From positions 21,910,849-21,974,848 of the forward strand of contig OX453276.1 in NCBI GenBank assembly GCA_949710005.1: DNA of 64,000 nucleotides, given 5' to 3'. The translations under genes and the position numbers were made by a program. Shown here one piece after another: positions 31,907 through 41,995 of the stretch. Below the pieces are notes generated by a model that was not told the DNA's origin, did not search any database, and was given only the letters and a program-made list of their open reading frames with translations. Source of the stretch: Ricordea florida. Taxonomy: Eukaryota; Cnidaria; Anthozoa; Corallimorpharia; Ricordeidae. Within the stretch, counting starts at the first letter, position 1. Each line of letters begins with the position of its first letter.

Positions 31907-34900
31907 ATGTCAAACAACAGAGACGAAGCGCAAAGACTCGCTCGCAATATCGGCAAGGTTCAGAAGTTTGTCGCGGGAACCGACTTTGAAGCTTACGCTG
32001 AACAACTGGAGTTCTTTTTCGTCGCAAATGGTGTTACTGATGCAAAACAGAAAAAGGCAGTCCTACTGACGAATCTTCCGATCGATATCTACCAGTTGGC
32101 GAAAGATTTGGTTGCCCCAGCTCTATTGAGGGAAGATTCTGTTACTTACGAAGGGGTGGTCCAGCGACTACAAAAGCAGCTTAAACCGCAAAAATCCGCT
32201 TTGGTCGCAAGATACGAGTTTGACAATAGAGCACGAAACGTCAGTGAAACGGTGAGTGAGTATGTTGCGGTCTTAAAACATTTAGCCATGGAGTGTAAGT
32301 TTAATGAGGCCATGGGATTGGAGCGACTTAGGGACCGGCTGGTCTCCGGAATTCGCGACAAAAGAATGATGTCTGAACTCCTAAAACTGAATCTCGAGGA
32401 ACTTACATTTGATATTGCCGTTGCCAAATGTATTGCTATTGAGCAGTCTTATAAAGATGTTGAAGCTATGCAAGGGGGTAAAGAGCCAAACCCTGTGAAT
32501 AAACTATACAAGGCAAAACCAAGTAAGCAAGGTACACCCTTAGTTAAGCCGAGAAGGGAACAGAGAGAAGCCAAAACACTTGAGCTCAAGTGTTACCGCT
32601 GCCATGGAAACCATGATCAGAAGAGCTGTCCCTTCAAGAAACAAGTGTGTCATTATTGCAAGAAAACAGGACACATTCAGAGAGCTTGTAAGAAACGAGG
32701 TAAAGCAGCTGTAGATCACCTGGGTAGTGATAACAGTGAGTCTGGTGACGAATGCCCCAGTAGTGATGATGATGATTTCCTAGCCAGTTTGGAAGTAAAT
32801 TCCATCGGGAATAAGGCTGATGTGATCTGGGTTACCCCTGTTGTTGATGGAAAACCTCTCAAAATGGAGCTAGACACGGGGTCTGCGGTGTCTGTCATCC
32901 CTTACAAACAGTTCAAGGAACTTTTTAGCCGTAAGAAATTGCAAAAAAGTGAGATAACACTTAAGACCTACACTGGGGAAAAGATTACTCCCAAAGGAAA
33001 AATCAACTGCAGTGTTGAGTACAAGGGCCAAACTAAGCAGCTTCATGTCCAAGTTATTGAGACACCAGGACCAGCTTTATTTGGGCGTGATTGGCTATCT
33101 GAGATTAAGTTGGACTGGGGCGAGATTAAAGCTCTCAAGTTGGGCCGGGTTAAGGTTGGGGTGGCTCAAGATAAGGTAGACAAGCTCATTGCCAAGTATA
33201 AATCTGTGTTTGCTGATGAACTAGGCACCCTTAAAGGACAAAAGGCAGATCTTAAGGTGGAAGAGAATTGCCAACCACGGTTCTTTAAGCCTCGACCAGT
33301 ACCATATGCATTGCGACCCAAGGTAGAGGCAGAGCTTTCACGTCTTGAAAAGGAGGGTATCATCAGCAAGGTAGGCTACAGTGAGTGGGCAAGTCCTATT
33401 GTGCCTGTTGTTAAGCGCAATGGCTCAGGACGTGTGTGTGGAGATTTTAAGGTCTCTGTCAACCCAGTTTTGATTGCAGAACAGTATCCCCTACCACGTA
33501 TAGAGGATATCTTTGCCAATTTAGCTGGAGGGAAGCATTTCAGTAAGTTAGATCTGCGTCAAGCATACCATCAAATGGAGGTTACCCAGGAGTCAAAGAA
33601 ATATTTGACCATCAACACGCACAAGGGTCTATTCCAATATAATCGGCTAGTTTTTGGGGTGACCTCAAGCCCTGCAATTTGGCAACGTTCAATGGACCAG
33701 GTATTCCAAGGAATTCCTGGAATACAATGCATTTTGGATGACATGATCATTTCTGGGAAGACAGATGAAGAACACCTTGAAAATCTAGAAAAAGTATTGA
33801 AGCGCTTACAAGATACTGGCCTTAGAGCAAACCGAGAGAAGTGCGAGTTCTTCAAAGAGAGAGTTGAGTTTTGTGGGCATGTGATTACTAGTGAAGGCCT
33901 GCACAAGACCCAAGAGAAAGTTAATGCAGTAGTTGATGCACCAAGGCCCGAGAATGTGTCACAACTCCGCTCATTCCTTGGACTTGTCAATTACTACAAC
34001 AAGTTTCTGCCGAATGCAGCCACAGTTCTCCACCCATTGCACCAGCTGCTTGAGCAGAATAACAGATGGCAGTGGACACCACAGTGTGAGCATGCTTTTA
34101 AGGAGGCTAAACGCTTAATAACATCCGAGCTGGTTTTAACTCACTACAACCCAGCTTTGCAGGTTAAGCTGGCATGTGATGCCTCGCCCACAGGAATAGG
34201 AGCAGTGCTTTCACATGTCATGCCAGATGGAACTGAAAGACCAATTGCCTTTGCATCCAGGTCCCTCACAAAGACCGAACGGAAGTATGCACAGATTGAC
34301 AAGGAGGCATTATCGATCGTGTGGGGGGTCAAGAAATTTCATGTCTACCTCTATGGGCGGCGCTTCACGCTCATCACTGATCACAAGCCACTGGAATCCA
34401 TTTTTCATCCTGAGAAGGGAGTACCTGCTATGACTGCAGCAAGGCTCTAGCGGTACGCACTGTTCCTAGCTGGATTTGAGTATGACATTGATTACAGGAA
34501 CACTAAGAAACATTGCAATGCAGATGGGTTGTCAAGACTTCCACTACAGCAATGTGAAAAGGGGGAGTTGGATGTTGATTCAGCGGAGGTGTTTCATGCA
34601 ATGCAGCTTAATGTGCTACCTGTATCCAGTGAAACTGTTGCCAAGGAGACCCAACGTGACCCCATTTTAGCCAGAGTTTATGATTCTGTGGTGAAGGGGT
34701 GGTCAGTACGTGTAGAGGGAGATGCGGGATACTATGAACGCCGTAATGAACTTACAGTCCACCGGGGCTGTATCCTTTGGGGAATGCGAGTAGTGATTCC
34801 TAGCAAGCTGCAAAAGAGGGTGCTAGATGAGTTGCACGACAGTCATTTAGGAATAGTTAAGATGAAGGCTTTAGCAAGAAGTTATGTATGGTGGCCGAAC

Positions 34901-35995
34901 ATCAACCATCAACTGGAGGAAGTCGCCAGGAAGTGCAGTGGATGTCAGCAGAACCAGAAGATGCCAAGCAAGGTACCCTTACACCCCTGGGAATGGGCCA
35001 TTTCGCCTTGGCAATGCATCCATATTGATTATGCTGGCCCATTCCAGGATTCCATGTTCTTAGTGGTTGTTGATGCACATAGCAAGTGGCCAGAAGTCAT
35101 CCCAATGAAGTCAACTAACTCCTCCAAGACCATTGAAGTTCTTAGAAACCTGTTTGCAAGATTTGGAATTCCTGAGCAGTTGGTTAGTGATAATGGCCCT
35201 CAATTTGTGTCTGAGGAATTCCAGGCATTTGCCAAATGCAATGGCATAAAGCACATTACTTCTGCACCATATCATCCAGCCACCAATGGTCTTGCTGAGA
35301 GAACAGTGCAGACCATTAAGCAAGCTTTGCGCTCCATGAAAGGGAGTTATAAGCCAGTGGAGGAGAAGTTAGCAAAGTTCCTTATTGCCTACAGGAACAC
35401 TCCTCATTCGTCGACAGGAGAGAGTCTTGCACAGCTGATGCTAGGCAGACCATTACGTACTCGTTTGGACCTACTGAAGCCGAACCGGAACCAGAAGATG
35501 GTGAATAAGCAACATGAGCAGAGCATGCAATCTGCGAGTGCTAAAGGTCAACCGACCCGGCAACTGGAGGTGGGAGACAAAGTGATGACACGAGACTACC
35601 GGGGAGATCTGAAGTGGCGTGCTGGACGTGTTGTTGAGAAAACGGGACCATTGATGTACAAGGTTCAAGTGGCACCAGATTTAATCTGGCGCAGACACCT
35701 TGATCAGCTAATTTCTACTGGAGTACAACCAAATTGGGAAGGTGTCTGTGAGACACCCAGCAAAAGTCCAGATCCCATTCCAGACAGCATACAAGTATAC
35801 CAACCAGATGTTCCTGCTACAACCGGCACAGCTCCGCCGGTACCAGTGACTAGCTCACAAGAACAAATTGTCACTCCCGAACCTGCAAGTGAGACTCCTA
35901 CAAAGACACCACCACCCGGAGTAGATCTGCCAGTAATGAGTGACCGGCGATACCCCCAGAGAGAGCGGAGAGCCCCACAGAGACTAGATCTATGA
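31907..35995 (+). pseudogene. gag-pol: Gypsy element 2 Gag-Pol, one in-frame stop
   Basis: I chose ATG 31907 because the earlier GTG at 31901 is less likely. One frame covers everything. Gag comes first with two zinc knuckles, CYRCHGNHDQKSC and CHYCKKTGHIQRAC (residues ~230-265). The aspartic protease has MELDTGSAVSV (~325). RT has FSKLDLRQAYHQM and CILDDMIISG. RNase H has LACDASPTGIGAVLS. The stop TAG at 34448-34450 lies at the end of RNase H. Then comes integrase with HLGIVKMKALARSYVWWP, CSGCQQ, a DDE core with HIDYAGPF and SDNGPQF, and the Glu in HPATNGLAERTVQ. The tail ends YPQRERRAPQRLDL. Everything but the stop looks intact. Gag and Pol are fused in one frame with no frameshift site. 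Confidence 0.93.
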
Positions 35996-36111
35996 ACTGT
36001 TGTAACTGTTGTTAAAGTGCTACTGAAAACTTGTTAGCTTGTATACTGTTGTGTTGAAGTTAGGACACCGTACAGTTTCTTCTTCAATATTGTCATTTTA
36101 TTACCTCATGT

Positions 36112-36127
36112 TTTTGTTGGGAGGAGA
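36112..36127 (+). other. Polypurine tract of Gypsy element 2
   Basis: TTGGGAGGAGA directly before the 3' LTR at 36128. Confidence 0.75.
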
Positions 36128-36260
36128 TGTTATGGTCTCCCTGTTTGGTCGTTTGCATGTGCGCGCGCAGGTCACGCACGTGACATTCATAGTATGACAG
36201 ATTTGAGTCACGCTTGTAAGTCCACCATCTTGGATGTTAACCCGTACCAAATACATGACA
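36128..36260 (+). repeat. Gypsy element 2, 3' LTR
   Basis: Appears identical to 31687-31819; followed by the gtttt duplication. Confidence 0.93.
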
Positions 36261-36601
36261 GTTTTCTGAATAAGTTTCTAATCGGAGCCTTTTTAATACT
36301 TTCAGGCAAAGCATTCCGTAAACGTAGTCCAAGTCGGGAAAATTAGTTCTTTAGTTGTTCAAGGCGAGAAGGCATGAGAAAAAATTTGTTGGTAGTGGCT
36401 GATCTGGTATTGTAAGAATGAATATCTGAAACATGCGTGAATAAATTTTGAAATCTGCATCAATTTCCGAGAGTTGATTGAACTACGAGCTCTTGTCACT
36501 TTCGGAGTGATTTTGCCTTCTATATGGATGAAGTTCTTCTTTTTTGGTCCTGGCTTTGCTTTACTTTTTATCCAAGATTTTTCTCCGTTCTGGAGCGTTT
36601 C

Positions 36602-36703
36602 TATCTCCTCCGCAGCCGTTATTAGGATCGTCACGCAACGCTTCTCCCCCACTGGGGGAGAAGTGTTGCGTGACGATCCTAACAACGGCTGTGGAGGAGA
36701 CTA
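36602..36703. mobile_element. Palindromic MITE, 102 bp, MULE-like family
   Basis: Almost nothing but two inverted arms ('tatctcctccgcagccgttattagg' and its reverse complement) meeting at 'ccccactggggg'. Flanked by the 9-bp duplication gagcgtttc at 36593-36601 and 36704-36712. Its ends match those of the 1.57-kb element at 23223. Confidence 0.88.
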
Positions 36704-36927
36704 GAGCGTTTCATGACGACGAAAGGATTTGGCTCCGAAAGCGTGACCATGTTGAGTGTTTACAAAAAATGCTAATGAGATGAAATAGGATCTCCCGGAT
36801 GAAGTCATTAACCGCGAAACGGTCGCTAGGGAGTCAATGACTAAAGGTTGTTATGACACCTGGGCGGTTTATTAACTTATATTCAAATATCTCTTTTTCC
36901 CCAATAACTCGGGCGCGTTTTAATAGT

Positions 36928-37450
36928 TTAGCTACATTTTTTCGGGAAATGATATCTTAAATAACGAACTTTAATTTTCTTGACAAACAACCAATCGACC
37001 AATGTAGCCCCGCGAAGGTTTGGAGTGCATACATCAATTGAAAGAAGTGAGATAGGTCTGTAATTATTAGGGTCTGTCTCATCAACATCTTTGTATATTG
37101 GAATTACTTTTGCGTGTTTAATTTTGGAAGGAAAACTCCCAAGTGCAATTGAAGTGTTAAATATGTTCGCTAAAAGATAAGACAGGATACTACTGGCGGA
37201 TTTCAAGATTCGGGAATGGACAAAATTTTGAGTTGAATCTCGTAAGCGGTCACAGGGGCAATAAAGAAAGAGTTAAGGAGATCAGTTTGATGATAATAAT
37301 CAGCAAGATGGTGTGATGGTTGAGGCAACTTCAAAGCTAGTTTGTGTCCAATAGTAATGAATTGACTATTAAGAATATTCCCAATTTGGGAAGGGTCTTG
37401 TGTGAAACCATTATTGCCTGTTATTTTTTTTAAGTCTGTTAAGCAGACTA
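36928..37450 (-). pseudogene. LINE reverse transcriptase fragment
   Basis: The minus strand reads ILSYLLANIFNTSIALGSFPSKIKHAKVIPIYK and NNYRPISLLS, the classic RT region before the fingers domain. Upstream, in another frame, lies NNGFTQDPSQIGNILNSQFITIG, the linker before RT. Frameshift near 37206; catalytic YADD absent. A dead, truncated insertion. Confidence 0.75.
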
Positions 37451-38086
37451 TTGATACCTTTCCAAGTCATCTCAATTAACAATTGTGATTATCGGTTATT
37501 TCAAAAAAATCACGAGTATGATTGCAGACCGAATTGGACGACACAAAGTCTTATTACCAATTAATCACAACTTTAACAAAATTTGTGATGTATAGATTTC
37601 TCTTTTTTTAATCAAAACACATGAAATTCCAAGATTTTTTGTGCCAGCAGTGAAAAAAAGCCATTTAAGCGCGCGTGTGATGGCGCGTACTGTCCAATTA
37701 CTCAGGCATGACTACTCTGGCAGATCTTGTTCGGTTTCTTGGCAAAAATATTCGGTTTCTTGTCAAAAGCCGTTTTCGCGCTTGTATCAACGTCATATGT
37801 CAACGAATCATCACTGGAAGGTACGTGGAAGTTACTATTGTCAACATGCGGATTTTCGCTGCCATTCGGATCGTTTTTGTTGCCCTATCGTGCAAAATCT
37901 TCTCTGCGGTTTACTTGGGCGAATGTGAGCCCCTTACCTCAAATAATTGGCGGGAAGACTTCTTTTCGCGGGCTTCATTTGATCAACTCGAAAGCAGCGA
38001 TTCCACAATAAGAATGGTGGGAAATCCTGACAGACGACTGATCATGAAAAAAGAAAACCCAGCGTTCAGGGCGGCAAGATCTAGCA
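37451..38086. other. Upstream region of the interrupted host gene
   Basis: No gene recognised. The 142-codon frame at 37708-38136 has no motif and overlaps the host gene's first exon in another frame. GC rises near 37660-38090, compatible with a promoter/5' UTR, but no TATA box is evident. Confidence 0.4.
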
Positions 38087-38138
38087 ATGGCGGATGGAGA
38101 TCCTCTGCCGGCATTAGAAGACTTTCTCTTAGATGACG
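38087..38138 (+). CDS. Host gene exon 1
   Basis: ATG at 38087, 17 codons plus one base, donor g|GTGAGT. Acidic, hydrophobic N-terminus. Confidence 0.6.
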
Positions 38139-38235
38139 GTGAGTAAAGTTAAAACTTTAACCGCAGAGTAGCGGTGCCAGAGGGATTTTTCCGATTTTGA
38201 TACATTAAGTCTGCTTTTGTGTAATGTACCTCTAG

Positions 38236-38340
38236 ATGGTGGAAGTTCAACTGTGAGCAACGCTCGTTCACTAGGAAGAGAATTCGATGAGGTAGCCAAA
38301 AATTATGGAGAAAAGCATGACCTCACGCCAAACTCAAAGG
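38236..38340 (+). CDS. Host gene exon 2, left part before the insertion
   Basis: Acceptor 'tgtacctctag'. Reads SLGREFDEVAKNYGEKHDL and runs straight into the Polinton end at 38341. The last five bases (aaagg) are the duplicated target site. Confidence 0.6.
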
Positions 38341-38602
38341 AGTAGTATAAGAGGAGTCAATCAAATACGGATTTGTATATAAGCTGTTTTTTTAGAAATG
38401 AAGCGTTCTTTTTCTATTTTCCGATTAAAGCGTTGTTTTGGCTTGTTTTGACTTTGTTTCCCACTTCCGAAGATTTCCGAAGATGACCCGAAGATGACCC
38501 GAAGATGATCCGAAGATTTTCCGAGCGTTTTCCGAAAATTAATGAGCAATTTCAATTTAGACAAATATGCATACTATAAATCTTCGGAAAAAACGTTGGC
38601 GT
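38341..38602 (+). repeat. Polinton left TIR
   Basis: 262 bp from 'agtagtataagaggagtc' to 'aaaaacgttggcgt'. Contains an array of 11-bp units 'gatgacccgaa' (38482-38517). It has one unit more than the right TIR. Confidence 0.95.
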
Positions 38603-38656
38603 AACGCGGCGTGCGTGTGTAAATCTTCAATTTCTGTAGTTGCATAAGGTTCTACT

Positions 38657-38932
38657 ATGTCTTCAGACTCTGCAGACGAGATGACCGTGGGAGAGTGGTA
38701 TGGGGTTGATGATGAACCTTGGTACGCTGAGGAAACTCCTTATGTTCTTGAGAACGAAGAGGAGGAGGAGGTGTTCGAGCCGAACTGGTGGGAAGTGGCG
38801 GAGCTTCATGGGGAAGAAGAGTTTGAGGAGGAATTTAGTATCGACCTTATGCGACAACAACTTAACGAGTTCGCAGCAGAAATAGATGCTGCTTTGGAAG
38901 CTGGAGTGTTTGAGACTGCGCCTAGTGCTTAA
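38657..38932 (+). CDS. Polinton small acidic protein, 91 aa
   Basis: Not recognised. Starts at ATG 38657 (MSSDSADEMTVGEWY), just inside the left TIR, and is extremely acidic (ENEEEEEVFE, ELHGEEEFEEEF), with four tryptophans in the first two thirds. Predicted pI is very low. Such proteins can mimic DNA or recruit transcription factors, but this is speculation. Codons are fully open and the gene is followed by a TATA-like motif leading into the PolB gene, so it is likely a real early gene. Confidence 0.6.
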   Translation: MSSDSADEMTVGEWYGVDDEPWYAEETPYVLENEEEEEVFEPNWWEVAELHGEEEFEEEFSIDLMRQQLNEFAAEIDAALEAGVFETAPSA

Positions 38933-38963
38933 TTAGTGTGTTGTAGACTGGAACTTTTTTCGC

Positions 38964-38975
38964 TATATATATATA
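38964..38975 (+). promoter_or_regulatory. TATA-like promoter motif before the PolB gene
   Basis: TATATATATATAG, 65 nt before ATG 39041. Same core as the motifs found just upstream of most other genes in the element. Confidence 0.55.
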
Positions 38976-39040
38976 GAACACGTAGGCAAAATTGAGAGCG
39001 TTTATTTTAGAGAGTGGTACATCAAAGGTATCTTGAAAAT

Positions 39041-40762
39041 ATGCCCACCGTCAAAGAGTTACGCTCTTTAGCAAGAAGTTATGGATTATCTGTAGGTTCT
39101 AAGATGCGAAAAGATGACCTCCTACGAGCGATCGGGGATGCTCGCGCCGCGGAGTGGAGGAAACGACTCCGGAGAGCGCTACAGACGGGGAGATACCCTG
39201 CTATAACCAGAGGGGATATAGAGAACCCCCACAAGAAGTGGCAGCGGGCTCGTGAACTCCGTCAACTTGCGAGAGAGGTTGACGCTGCGCTTCTCTCGGA
39301 GGGTGTCCGAAAGAAAACTACTCCAACGATGAGGGCAGAAGTTCGTAGAAAAATTGAAAACCGTCGAGCCCCATTAGCGCGATCTCTGGTTCGAGAAGGT
39401 GCGCGTATACTCGAAGAGTTGGATGGAGAGAGAGAGGGAGAGGAAGCTGGTCGCCGCTTTTGGAAGTGGTCTTTCTTCCGAGGCGTGGCCGGGTCTCTGG
39501 TGGATCGGGTTATGGATAAGCTCCATGAGAAGGTCGCCACCAGCTTCTATCTGCGATACAGTTACACGTATCGACTCCGGAACCTCGAAACGGGAGAAAT
39601 TATCTTGTTTCACAAAACAGTACAAGGCAGTCCTTGGATGCAGCGGCTCGAGACGCAAGCCAGAGACTGGGTGCAGGAGGAAGACGAGAAGCGCTTGATT
39701 GGTGACCAAATCGAGCGACCTAATACCAAGTGGGTCTTCATCCGATTTATCTCTGTGACTGTAAAAGCTGTCGTAGATAGGCAGATGCCTTTGTTGGGGA
39801 CAGGACCACTACCCAGCTGGCTCAGAAGAAAGCCTGGGATGTATTCCTTGGATATATACGGAGATAACCTCTGTCTCTTTAGGTGTATCGCCGTTCATCG
39901 AGGTGCGCGTGCGGATTGTTGCACTCGCCAAGCTCGAGCTCTCGCTAGAGAGATATACAAATCACCCGAGACTTGTCCAGGGATCTCTCAGGACGAGCTT
40001 CGGAAAGTAGAGGCCCACTTCCGGCTCGGGATCCGGGTATACGAACCACAAGAGTCTGGAGATTGGTTGCATCGGAGGCACCCGGCGCACTATGAAAAAG
40101 TAGGCACTCCACCAATGACGATCGGCGTCTACGAGGGGCACGCGTTTCTCATTCACGACATCCAGAAACTCGCGAAAAAGTTCGTGTGCGGGGAGTGCAA
40201 TGCAAGGTTCACAAAGTCCTGCAATCTCCATCGCCATGCCGAGCGTTGCACCCAAGGTGAGACAAAAGTTGTCTGCAAAGGAGAGAAAGTGGAAGCTCCG
40301 CCGTCTGCCTTTGAGAAGGCCTTCTACCCACAAAAACGGGATAGCGTCCAAGCCGTCCAATGGCTCGAGTATGAAGCCCGCACCAGAGGGATCCATATCC
40401 ATCAACAGCTATGTGGACATGGAGGCGAACGAGTGATAGAAGGTTTCGCCGTAGACGGTTATGATCCCATTTCAAAGACCGTCTTCCAATTCAACGGGTG
40501 CCTATGGCACGGGTGCAAACGCTGTTTCCCATCGCCGAAGCAACGCCAGGAGCAACTTCGGAATCTTTCCAAGAAAAAGGGCAGCCCTGTTACACGCGAG
40601 ATAGCATACCAACAGACGCTCGAGCTCGAGTCGGTTCGTTGTTCAAAGCCGCGACAACCGCAGGCAACCGAACCACCCACTGTACCGATCTTTCTCCTTC
40701 GGGAAGAAGCATCTCCTGGGCGTACTGGTAACCGAACAACCGCTCGGCTAGAGTCCGGTTGA
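39041..40762 (+). pseudogene. polB: Protein-primed PolB, N-terminal part only (SAP, OTU-like, Zn finger, nuclease-like)
   Basis: ATG 39041 chosen because MPTVKELRSLARSYG starts a SAP-like helix pair (residues 1-32) also found in the protein at 49213. Then comes a basic helical region to ~150. Next is YGDNLCLFRCIAVHRG (~272-287), like the Cys site of OTU peptidases, with GHAFLIHD as a possible His site. A C2H2 finger CGECNARFTKSCNLHRHAERC follows at ~381-401. Last is VFQFNGCLWHGCKRC (~479-493), a block typical of Polinton-family PolB ahead of the exonuclease. Protein-primed polymerases of these elements usually exceed 1,000 residues; here real coding ends near 40630. The last ~45 codons are antisense to the integrase gene. 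The exonuclease and polymerase motifs are all missing, so no DNA synthesis is possible. Confidence 0.82.
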
Positions 40763-41285
40763 ACCTCTCAACGATCGCTTGGTCTCGGTGGATATCCACG
40801 CGGCCACGCCGGACTTCGGTATTGTGGCGAGCTAGTAGCGGCAAGACAGCACCCATGAACTCTTTTCCCGGGTCGACTTGAAGTAGCTTGGGCCAGGACA
40901 AAGGGCTTCGCTTGTAGATGCGCTCCAACGCTCCTGCAACTTCTCGCGCTTCCTTGGAAGCCAAAGGTTCAGCCTCCTTGTAGCGCGAGGCAACATCGAC
41001 CACGGTGAGAGCGTACTTGTAAAGCTTCCGCCCTCGCCCAGGTCGGTCGTGAGGAAGAAATAGAAGATCGGCCTGATGAACCTCGTTTGGTGTTGAGACA
41101 TTGAACCTCGGCCTTGGTATGCGCTGTGGAGGCGGGAGGTAGATCTGCCAAATTGCCTGTTTTTCTAGCCAAGCCAGGGCTGTATCTTCAGAGACGCCAG
41201 CCGCGTCCGCCAACTTCTTCGACGCGGCGTGCCCCTTCCAATAGCCCTGGGGGCTGTAGTAGATGCCAGACAGCTTCTCTTCCAT
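40590..41285 (-). CDS. int: Polinton integrase (retroviral-type DDE)
   Basis: Inserts the element into host DNA. ATG at 41285, preceded by CTATAG. About 231 residues with a D73-D138-E173 triad in HQADLLF, LQVDPGKEF and IVERFNRTLAERLF, a D(64)D(34)E spacing normal for rve integrases and Polintons. An N-terminal helical part (SKKLADAAGVSEDTALAWL) likely binds DNA. The C-terminus is probably shortened: the usual chromodomain is not seen, and the gene meets the truncated PolB gene at about 40600-40640, where a deletion has joined them. The catalytic core itself is intact. Confidence 0.88.
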   Translation of the reverse strand: MEEKLSGIYYSPQGYWKGHAASKKLADAAGVSEDTALAWLEKQAIWQIYLPPPQRIPRPRFNVSTPNEVHQADLLFLPHDRPGRGRKLYKYALTVVDVASRYKEAEPLASKEAREVAGALERIYKRSPLSWPKLLQVDPGKEFMGAVLPLLARHNTEVRRGRVDIHRDQAIVERFNRTLAERLFGYQYAQEMLLPEGERSVQWVVRLPAVVAALNNEPTRARASVGMLSRV

Positions 41286-41289
41286 TGGT

Positions 41290-41295
41290 CTATAG
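41290..41295 (-). promoter_or_regulatory. CTATAG motif before integrase
   Basis: Palindromic CTATAG ending 4 nt before the integrase ATG on the minus strand; one of the element's recurring start-proximal motifs. Confidence 0.45.
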
Positions 41296-41323
41296 CTCCA
41301 TCGCGAAAAAAGCTATTGTGGTC

Positions 41324-41755
41324 TCACAACCATCGGCTAGCAGCATACCCAATGGCGAGCATCCCACCCCCTACATAGGCCAATTCACCTGTTCGTTGGG
41401 AACTCGAAGGACGGTAATAATCGCTCCATTGCGGGGCGTCGTGGTCATCAACCGCTGTGGGACGATGATTGGTTTTAGCGTACAAGTCGAGAGCGCGGTT
41501 CGTTGCGGCTGTGTCTTGGTCAGCGCGATTTCGAAGTCGTTCCTGCTCTGCTTCCCAATCAGTCAGATTCTCGCGGCGTTTCTGAAAGGCAGCCCAGTCA
41601 GCCTGGAACTTTTCCAAAGCTTTGTCGTGACGCTTACGCTCAGCCGCCATTGCATCGGGACCTTTCCCAGAAATCCCCCGTGCGAGATACGACCCACCTA
41701 CGAAGGCCGTAGCGTTCAGGATAGCCCCACCAAGCATCAACGCTATGGTTGCCAT
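41324..41755 (-). CDS. Polinton small membrane/coiled-coil protein, 143 aa
   Basis: ATG 41755. N-terminal hydrophobic segment (ATIALMLGGAILNATAFVGG), central charged coiled coil (RKRHDKALEKFQADWAAFQKRR), a PQWSDYYRPSSSQ segment and a C-terminal hydrophobic helix (LAYVGGGMLAIGYAASRWL). I recognise the ERKRHDKA block and the DxYxPS block from a protein that recurs in cnidarian Polinton-type elements. Function unknown; a virion membrane or scaffold role is possible. Lies 2 nt downstream of the previous gene's stop. Confidence 0.72.
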   Translation of the reverse strand: MATIALMLGGAILNATAFVGGSYLARGISGKGPDAMAAERKRHDKALEKFQADWAAFQKRRENLTDWEAEQERLRNRADQDTAATNRALDLYAKTNHRPTAVDDHDAPQWSDYYRPSSSQRTGELAYVGGGMLAIGYAASRWL

Positions 41756-41757
41756 CT

Positions 41758-41973
41758 CTACTCAGTTGGGATTATCTTTTTATCGACTAAGTATTGCCTA
41801 GCTGCGACAGCTCCCGAGAGAACTGCAACCCACTTCGCCTAGTTTTCAATCGACGAGGAAGGGTCCGAGATCATAGGCGTTTTGAGAACCTTTTTCCCCA
41901 ACCAACCGATACCAGCAGCAATGCCTGTCAGAGTTGCCGCTTCGACAACAGTGTTTACGACTTTGTTGTCCAT
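41758..41973 (-). pseudogene. Polinton small membrane protein, 71 codons, internal stop
   Basis: ATG 41973 (MDNKVVNTVVEAATLTGIAAG). Two hydrophobic segments with GIAAGIGWLGKKVLK and, after an in-frame TAG at 41839-41841, AKWVAVLSGAVAARQYL and a short tail to TAG 41758. The reading frame is otherwise continuous and the second half clearly belongs. A family recurrent in cnidarian Polintons; function unknown. TATA-like CTATAC lies 6 nt before the start. Confidence 0.7.
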
Positions 41974-41978
41974 CGAGA

Positions 41979-41984
41979 CTATAC
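41979..41984 (-). promoter_or_regulatory. TATAG motif before the 71-codon gene
   Basis: Minus strand TGTATAG, 5 nt before the ATG. Confidence 0.45.
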
Positions 41985-41995
41985 AATACAAAAAT

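Larger units (their letters stand above)
31687..36260 (+). mobile_element. Ty3/Gypsy LTR retrotransposon (element 2), full length
   Basis: 4,574 bp with 133-bp LTRs at both ends that I find identical, TG...CA termini, and the 5-bp duplication gtttt at 31682-31686 and 36261-36265. It has a primer-site region, a purine tract and one long Gag-Pol frame interrupted by a single TAG at 34448. No env. Identical LTRs indicate recent insertion. Confidence 0.95.

Noticed and set aside
37708-38136. A 142-codon gene upstream of the Polinton
   Set aside because: Composition is not protein-like and it overlaps the host first exon, which has a matching splice donor in a different frame.
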